Source: JANOQP01 sp044227705 (GTDB lineage Bacteria > Bacteroidota > Bacteroidia > Chitinophagales > Saprospiraceae). Taken from it: a DNA stretch of 7,825 nucleotides. The DNA lies in NCBI GenBank assembly GCA_044227705.1, contig JBGAWE010000217.1, forward strand, positions 1-7,825, read 5' to 3'. Positions 5,718 to 7,825 of this stretch are shown piece after piece. A program made the position numbers and the translations under genes. A model generated the notes under the pieces. That model worked only from the letters and a program-made list of their open reading frames with translations, was not told the origin of the DNA and searched no databases. Within the stretch, counting starts at the first letter, position 1, and every line of letters starts with the position of its first letter.

Positions 5718-6260
5718 TTATGAAGGCATCTGAGCCATCCCTTCCAAAATCCTCCGGCAGCGCACCTTGATGGCGGGCGTGGCGTGCGGCATCGCGTCTT
5801 CGATGATAAGGCGAAGCTCGGGGGCGAGCTCGGGCACATTTTGGCAGATTTTCCATGCGGCGGTCAGCGCGAAGGCCCGGATGGCCACCGGTTTTTGCGG
5901 GTCGGCGGCAAGCGGGAAGGCGAGGTCGGCCGCCTCGCCAAGAAGCTCGTCGGGCAGGTCGATGGACTCCAAAATTCGCAGGACGTTGCGGGCGACGGCA
6001 TCGTGTTGGCCCTCTTTTTTGGCAAAGCCAATAAGCACGGAAAGGTGGGGCAGGAGCAACTCGGGCCGCGCCTTCCCGATGTCGCCGATGGGCCAAGCGG
6101 CCCGTTGCGTGATTCGGTAGGGGCCTTCCAAAAAGGAGGCGCACAGGGCCGCCACTCGCTCTGCATCGTCTCGAACCCAGCTCAAAATATGGTGGGTGAG
6201 GGGACGCGATTGGCCTTCCAAAAGGAGGTTTCTCAAAAAATCTTGGTCGGTGTTGGCCAT
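5718..6260 (-). CDS. HEAT-repeat-like all-helical protein of unknown function
   Basis: The 180-residue cytosolic protein appears wholly alpha-helical, with repeated helix pairs like those of HEAT or Armadillo proteins. These usually act as protein- or nucleic-acid-binding scaffolds. Distinct stretches are GPYRITQRAAWPIGDIGKARPELLLPH (46-72), HDAVARNVLRILESIDLP (86-103), PQKPVAIRAFALTAAWKIC (121-139) and PELRLIIEDAMPHATPAIKVRCRRIL (147-172). The PVAIRAFA and RCRRIL segments fit the repeat pattern of a helix pair ending in basic residues. No signal peptide, membrane span or enzymatic motif is visible. I recall similar small uncharacterised proteins in Bacteroidota with the same RITQRAAWP core, but no function is known to me. 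A resemblance to DNA-alkylation-repeat glycosylases is limited to the shared fold and no catalytic residue can be assigned. The ATG at 6258-6260 is used; the frame stays open upstream but without homologous-looking sequence. It is convergent with the oxygenase gene and divergent from topA, so it is probably transcribed alone. Confidence 0.82.
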   Translation of the reverse strand: MANTDQDFLRNLLLEGQSRPLTHHILSWVRDDAERVAALCASFLEGPYRITQRAAWPIGDIGKARPELLLPHLSVLIGFAKKEGQHDAVARNVLRILESIDLPDELLGEAADLAFPLAADPQKPVAIRAFALTAAWKICQNVPELAPELRLIIEDAMPHATPAIKVRCRRILEGMAQMPS

Positions 6261-6412
6261 GTTATACGGCTGAAAATCAAGGTCAAAGCCGCTTAAACGG
6301 CACAGGGACCGGTCGGTTCCGGCTTGTCCAATTCGGGGTCGTCCGACCTGCGAATCAAAAGTTTCTACTTTCGCCCCCCGAAAAACCCCATTTTAGAAAC
6401 GACCCGAACTGC
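6261..6412. promoter_or_regulatory. Divergent intergenic region between the HEAT-like gene and topA
   Basis: Promoters for both divergent genes should lie in these 152 nt. On the plus strand TACTTTCG (6366-6373) is one mismatch from the Bacteroidota -7 element TAnnTTTG, and it lies 39 nt before the topA ATG. I find no matching upstream TTTG at the usual distance. On the minus strand the sequence before the HEAT-like start contains CTTTGACC and TATAAC but at unsuitable spacing. The region also holds the inverted pair GGTCGG (6311-6316) and CCGACC (6343-6348), and a short minus-strand open stretch described separately. The regulatory role is inferred from gene orientation. Confidence 0.4.
6293..6364 (-). 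other. Short acidic, proline-rich open stretch (possible micro-ORF or gene remnant)
   Basis: On the minus strand a frame opens after TAG at 6365-6367 and ends at TAA 6293-6295, encoding 23 residues. The tail reads SDDPELDKPEPTGPCAV, which has a protein-like acidic, proline-rich composition. There is no ATG; only TTG at 6356-6358 or rarer codons could start it. It ends 32 nt before the HEAT-like start on the same strand. It could be a leader peptide, a very small protein, the leftover C-terminus of a deleted gene, or chance. I favour remnant or chance. Confidence 0.25.
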
Positions 6413-7825
6413 ATGGCAAAAAAGCTCCTCATCGTCGAATCTCCCGCCAAGGCGAAGACCATTGAAAAGTACCTCGGAGGCGACTTCATGGTGAAGTCGA
6501 GCTTCGGCCACGTCCGCGACCTCGAAAAGAGCGGGATTTCCATCGACCTCAAAAGCGGCAACTACACCCCGAACTATGTCGTCTCACCCGAGAAGTTCAA
6601 GGTCGTGAACGAGTTGAAGTCCGCCATGTGCTCGGCCGAGGAGGTCTGGCTGGCGACTGACGAGGACCGCGAGGGCGAGGCCATTTCATGGCACCTCTGC
6701 GAGGTCTTGGGGCTGAATCCGGCCTCGGCGAAGCGCATCGTTTTCCACGAAATCACGAAACCTGCGATTCAAAAAGCCGTGCAAAGCCCGCGCTCGCTCG
6801 ACCTCGATTTGGTCAATGCGCAGCAGGCGCGGCGGGTGCTCGACCGGCTCGTCGGGTATGAGCTTTCTGAGATTCTTTGGAAAAAAATCAAAGGCAACCT
6901 GTCGGCCGGGCGTGTCCAATCGGTCGCCGTCAAGCTCGTCGTCGAGCGGGAAAGGGAGATCCGGAACTTCGAGGCGAAGCCTTTTTTCAAAATCGAGGCA
7001 GGCTTCGAGGTGAAAAACAGCGCGGGCAAACCGGTCATTTTGAAAGCCGAAAGCCCGGCCAAGCTCCCGACCGAGGGCGACGCGGAGGGCTTTTTGAAAA
7101 GGTGCATCGGCGCGGCGTACAAAATCACGAACATCGAGGTGAAGCCCGTCAGGCGAAAACCGGCGCCGCCTTTCACGACTTCGACCCTCCAGCAGGAGGC
7201 CAGCCGCAAGCTCGGGATGTCCGTCAACCGGACGATGCAGGTCGCGCAGGGGCTTTACGAGCAGGGCCACATCACTTACATGCGGACGGACTCGACCAAC
7301 TTGAGCGAGCTGGCCATCGCCTCGCTGGCAGCGGAAATCGAGCGGCTCTATGGGAAAAACTACGTCCAGACCCGCCGTTTCAAGACCAAAAACGAATCGG
7401 CGCAGGAGGCGCACGAGGCCATCCGGCCGACCTACGCCGACCGGCAGCAGGTGAGCCAGAACTCGCAAGAACAACGACTTTACGAGCTGATTTGGAAGCG
7501 GACGATGGCCAGTCAGATGGCCGAGGCCGAACTGGAAAGGACGATTGTCGACATTGAAATCTCGACCCAAAAAGACCAGCGGCTGGTCGCCGAGGGCGAG
7601 GTCTTGAAGTTCGACGGCTTTTTGAAAGTCTATCTCGAAGGGAAGGACGAGGGAGAGGAGGACGACGAGTCGAAAGGCGTTCTGCCGCCGCTCGCCGTCG
7701 GGCAGATGCTCGACCTCGACGCGATGACGGCGACCGAGAAATTCACCCGACCGGCGGCGCGGTTTTCTGAGGCGGCCTTGGTCAAAAAACTCGAAGAGCT
7801 TGGCATCGGGCGGCCGTCGACCTAC
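6413..7825 (+). CDS. topA: DNA topoisomerase I (type IA), N-terminal part, cut by window edge
   Basis: Type IA topoisomerase relaxes negatively supercoiled DNA by transient cleavage of one strand through a 5'-phosphotyrosine. The 471 visible residues run unbroken from an ATG to the last base. The Toprim domain begins LLIVESPAKAKTIEKYLGG (5-23) with catalytic Glu9. The metal-binding acidic cluster is ATDEDREGEAISWHL (81-95), with D83, D85 and E87. VNAQQARRVLDRLVGYELS (134-152) and NLSAGRVQSVAVKLVVERE (162-180) form the cleavage-strand binding part. The active-site tyrosine is Tyr289 in ITYMRTDS (287-294), with Arg291 beside it. AQEAHEAIRPT (330-340) and VKKLEELGIGRPSTY (457-471) follow. An acidic insert, GKDEGEEDDE (410-419), lies before the last motif. 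The C-terminal DNA-binding region, with or without zinc ribbons, is beyond the window. No Shine-Dalgarno is present. It is divergent from the HEAT-like gene. Several long open frames in other registers over this gene are by-products of its GC-rich codons. Confidence 0.97.
   Translation, partial: MAKKLLIVESPAKAKTIEKYLGGDFMVKSSFGHVRDLEKSGISIDLKSGNYTPNYVVSPEKFKVVNELKSAMCSAEEVWLATDEDREGEAISWHLCEVLGLNPASAKRIVFHEITKPAIQKAVQSPRSLDLDLVNAQQARRVLDRLVGYELSEILWKKIKGNLSAGRVQSVAVKLVVEREREIRNFEAKPFFKIEAGFEVKNSAGKPVILKAESPAKLPTEGDAEGFLKRCIGAAYKITNIEVKPVRRKPAPPFTTSTLQQEASRKLGMSVNRTMQVAQGLYEQGHITYMRTDSTNLSELAIASLAAEIERLYGKNYVQTRRFKTKNESAQEAHEAIRPTYADRQQVSQNSQEQRLYELIWKRTMASQMAEAELERTIVDIEISTQKDQRLVAEGEVLKFDGFLKVYLEGKDEGEEDDESKGVLPPLAVGQMLDLDAMTATEKFTRPAARFSEAALVKKLEELGIGRPSTY

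Noticed and set aside
6877..7557. Long plus-strand open frame within topA in another register
   Set aside because: It overlaps the intact topA frame and is Arg/Gly/Ala-rich, with no domain.
6686..7570. Long minus-strand open frame within topA
   Set aside because: It is antisense to the catalytic core of a clear topoisomerase. The Arg- and Leu-rich composition matches a codon-bias shadow.

Overview
The window is a GC-rich bacterial chromosomal segment with six protein genes, five complete and one cut by the right edge. It most likely comes from a GC-rich member of Bacteroidota, perhaps near the Saprospiria. That is inferred from the DusB, CCA-enzyme and TopA sequences, which read like Bacteroidota versions as I recall them, and from the lack of a Shine-Dalgarno purine run before all six starts. 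No database search was possible.

Layout. At 1-115 there is a degenerate 21-bp tandem repeat at the left edge. A complete APC-superfamily amino-acid permease follows on the plus strand (318-1733). The permease-dusB spacer carries a roughly 121-bp MITE-like element (1730-1850) whose terminal GTAG supplies the permease stop codon. Next come dusB (tRNA-dihydrouridine synthase, 1905-2906), a strong palindromic repeat (2912-2966), and a class II CCA-adding-type tRNA nucleotidyltransferase with an HD domain (2969-4408). After an AT-rich spacer lies an MpaB/latex-clearing-type (DUF2236) putative oxygenase (4520-5449). A 43-bp tandem duplication runs across its stop codon, and a structured non-coding block follows. 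A HEAT-repeat-like protein is on the minus strand (5718-6260). It diverges across a 152-nt spacer from topA (DNA topoisomerase I), which starts at 6413 and runs off the right edge.

The genes do not form an obvious dedicated pathway. dusB and the CCA enzyme both act on tRNA (dihydrouridine modification and 3'-CCA addition or repair) and lie 62 nt apart on the same strand. TopA is housekeeping. The permease, the MpaB-like oxygenase and the HEAT-like protein look like independent neighbours.

I see no defence system, CRISPR array, transposase, tRNA or rRNA. The unusual content is in the spacers. Several different palindromic or tandem repeat families have settled exactly at gene ends, and two of them supply or duplicate a stop codon. 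There is also a small acidic, proline-rich open stretch (6293-6364, minus strand) just upstream of the HEAT-like gene. I do not think the window holds a new multi-gene system; the intergenic elements are the best leads.
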